Shown: positions 63,017 to 64,000 of the stretch, piece by piece | How the letters are laid out: the number at the start of each line of letters is the position of its first letter | How positions within the stretch are numbered: the first letter of the stretch is position 1 | NCBI GenBank assembly: GCA_026000155.1 | Contig: BNYG01000006.1 | Location: 1 to 64,000 of the forward strand | From: Bacteroidia bacterium | GTDB lineage: Bacteria > Bacteroidota > Bacteroidia > Bacteroidales > Azobacteroidaceae | Direction: 5' to 3' | DNA: 64,000 nucleotides | The notes under the pieces: generated by a model | The model's database searches: none | Told to the model about the DNA's origin: nothing | Seen by the model: only the letters and a program-made list of their open reading frames with translations | Program-made: the position numbers and the translations under genes

Positions 63017-64000
63017 ATGAAACGAATATATTTAATAGCAATTACAGTCCTGTTTAGCTTAAGTTGGCTGACATCCTGTGTGGATCTGGACATTACACCC
63101 ACATCCATTATTACTGAAAAAGATATATACAATCAAAATGGGATAAAAGCCTATATGGCAGGGATGTACAATCATTTACCCATGGAAGATTTTCATTACG
63201 ACACAAATACCGACGGTCAGATAGGCGGCGGATATTACGTAGGTAATGGACTCAGTGTCTGGACTTTCTGGAATTCTACCGGTGAAATGGTAAACCGGAA
63301 CAATACCAATCTTCCACTCCATCGCAGAGGGTATTGGAATAGTGGATTCGAAGTAATCCGTCAGGCAAATACCTTGATCAATAATTTGCCGAATTATCCG
63401 GAACTGGCACAAGAATCAGCCGCATGGATCGCTGAGGCAAAGTTTATCCGGGCTTACATTTATTTTCAATTAGCCAAGCGTTACGGTGGTTTGCCGAAAA
63501 TTTTTGAGGTACAGATACTGGATCCCAATGATGAATCTGCTTTATGGGTAGCCCGCGAGAGCCATGCCGATACCTACGATTTCATTCTCAATGATTTGGA
63601 TGAGGCTATTGCCGGTATGCCGGAAACAAGTGATGCCGGTCGCGCCAACAAATACGTAGCAGCAGCTTTCAAGAGCCGCGTGGCACTGCATGCAGCTACT
63701 ACTGCCCGTTACGGGTCTGAGAAATTTCCCGATTGGGAGGTAGAGGGCGTATTGCTTCAGGGCATACCGCAATCCAAGGCCACCGGTTACTTGAAACAGG
63801 CGTGGGATGCCGCCAAATTAGTAGAAACCGGCGGTCGGTATGAACTTCACAGGGCTAATGCCGAAAAAACGGAGAATTACGCCGAAATATGGGAAAAATC
63901 CGATAACAACAAAGAATCCATCTGGTTGCGCAAGTACGATTTTAATATGACGGTACATTCATTTAATTCCATGATGCCCCCACCACGCATGTGTACGGAA
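63017..64000 (+). CDS. SusD/RagB-family lipoprotein, cut by the window end
   Basis: Open from ATG 63017 to the last base (328 codons, no stop). Lipobox LSWLTSC-VDLDITP with acidic residues after the Cys. SusD-type text includes EAKFIRAYIYFQLAKRYGG-like (AKFIRAYIYFQLAKRYGGLP), DFILNDLDEAIAGMPE and NKYVAAAFKSRVALHAAT. It is the partner of the SusC gene 35 bp upstream. The C-terminal portion and any enzymes of this locus lie outside the window. Confidence 0.93.
   Translation, partial: MKRIYLIAITVLFSLSWLTSCVDLDITPTSIITEKDIYNQNGIKAYMAGMYNHLPMEDFHYDTNTDGQIGGGYYVGNGLSVWTFWNSTGEMVNRNNTNLPLHRRGYWNSGFEVIRQANTLINNLPNYPELAQESAAWIAEAKFIRAYIYFQLAKRYGGLPKIFEVQILDPNDESALWVARESHADTYDFILNDLDEAIAGMPETSDAGRANKYVAAAFKSRVALHAATTARYGSEKFPDWEVEGVLLQGIPQSKATGYLKQAWDAAKLVETGGRYELHRANAEKTENYAEIWEKSDNNKESIWLRKYDFNMTVHSFNSMMPPPRMCTE

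Noticed and set aside
1..64000. tRNA, rRNA, integrase or transposase genes
   Set aside because: I looked along both strands and saw no tRNA-like cloverleaf, rRNA stretch or recombinase motif that I could defend.

Overview
The window comes from a member of the Bacteroidales (phylum Bacteroidota). Evidence: three SusC/SusD pairs, many lipoproteins with a Bacteroidetes-type lipobox, a hybrid two-component regulator fused to AraC, DapL-type lysine synthesis, almost no Shine-Dalgarno sequences, and repeated TAnnTTTG promoter (-7) elements upstream of genes. The lifestyle suggested is polysaccharide degradation (fructan, cellulose or beta-glucan, and fucose/galactose- or glucosamine-containing glycans). 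The species cannot be named from this sequence.

Layout. 1-4.0 kb: a bacteriocin-like export locus with a small glycine-rich precursor peptide, two membrane proteins, an anchored thioredoxin-like protein and a C39-peptidase ABC exporter. 4.06-7.0 kb: two toxin-antitoxin pairs flank a phosphoethanolamine-transferase-like enzyme. 7.06-12.2 kb (minus strand): an acyl-CoA synthetase broken by one stop codon, a GH95-like/DUF5703 glycosidase and dapL. 12.3-22.6 kb: a membrane-spanning Kelch/winged-helix regulator followed by SusC, SusD and two surface lipoproteins. 22.7-25.9 kb: an AT-rich island of cysteine-rich small proteins (one frameshifted), a TlpA-like lipoprotein and tiny membrane proteins. 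26.2-34.5 kb: GH2, GH95 and an MG2/TonB-plug protein. 34.8-38.9 kb (minus): a phenylalanine/tyrosine biosynthesis operon preceded by a Phe/Tyr-rich leader peptide and a terminator/antiterminator pair, i.e. a textbook attenuator. 39.1-42.7 kb (minus): a GH5 lipoprotein and a GH94 phosphorylase. 42.9-56.9 kb: a fructan locus (SusC, SusD, binding lipoprotein, two GH32, fructokinase, MFS permease, hybrid sensor) ordered like the known Bacteroides thetaiotaomicron levan locus. 57.0-64 kb: a second Kelch/winged-helix regulator, then SusC and the start of SusD, cut by the window edge.

How it works together. The two Kelch regulators look like one-step membrane sensors: a periplasmic LamG-like plus beta-propeller sensor, one membrane segment, and a cytoplasmic winged helix with a BTAD/TPR-like tail. 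Each sits directly before a SusC gene. A 12-bp direct repeat (consensus TCRTTAATYACT) lies exactly 6 bp before the -7 element of both the first SusC gene and the GH2 gene, and a related single copy lies before the last SusC gene. This suggests that the 12-22 kb and 26-34 kb blocks are one regulon under a PhoB/SARP-style operator.

A second theme is palindromic repeats that have entered genes in frame. A TGTCATTGCGGG-type element is translated in the fructokinase (twice) and at the end of an aminotransferase. A GTAGAGAC palindrome is translated inside the hybrid sensor. A G-rich element is translated inside a GH32 enzyme. No tRNA, rRNA, CRISPR array or intact insertion sequence was seen.
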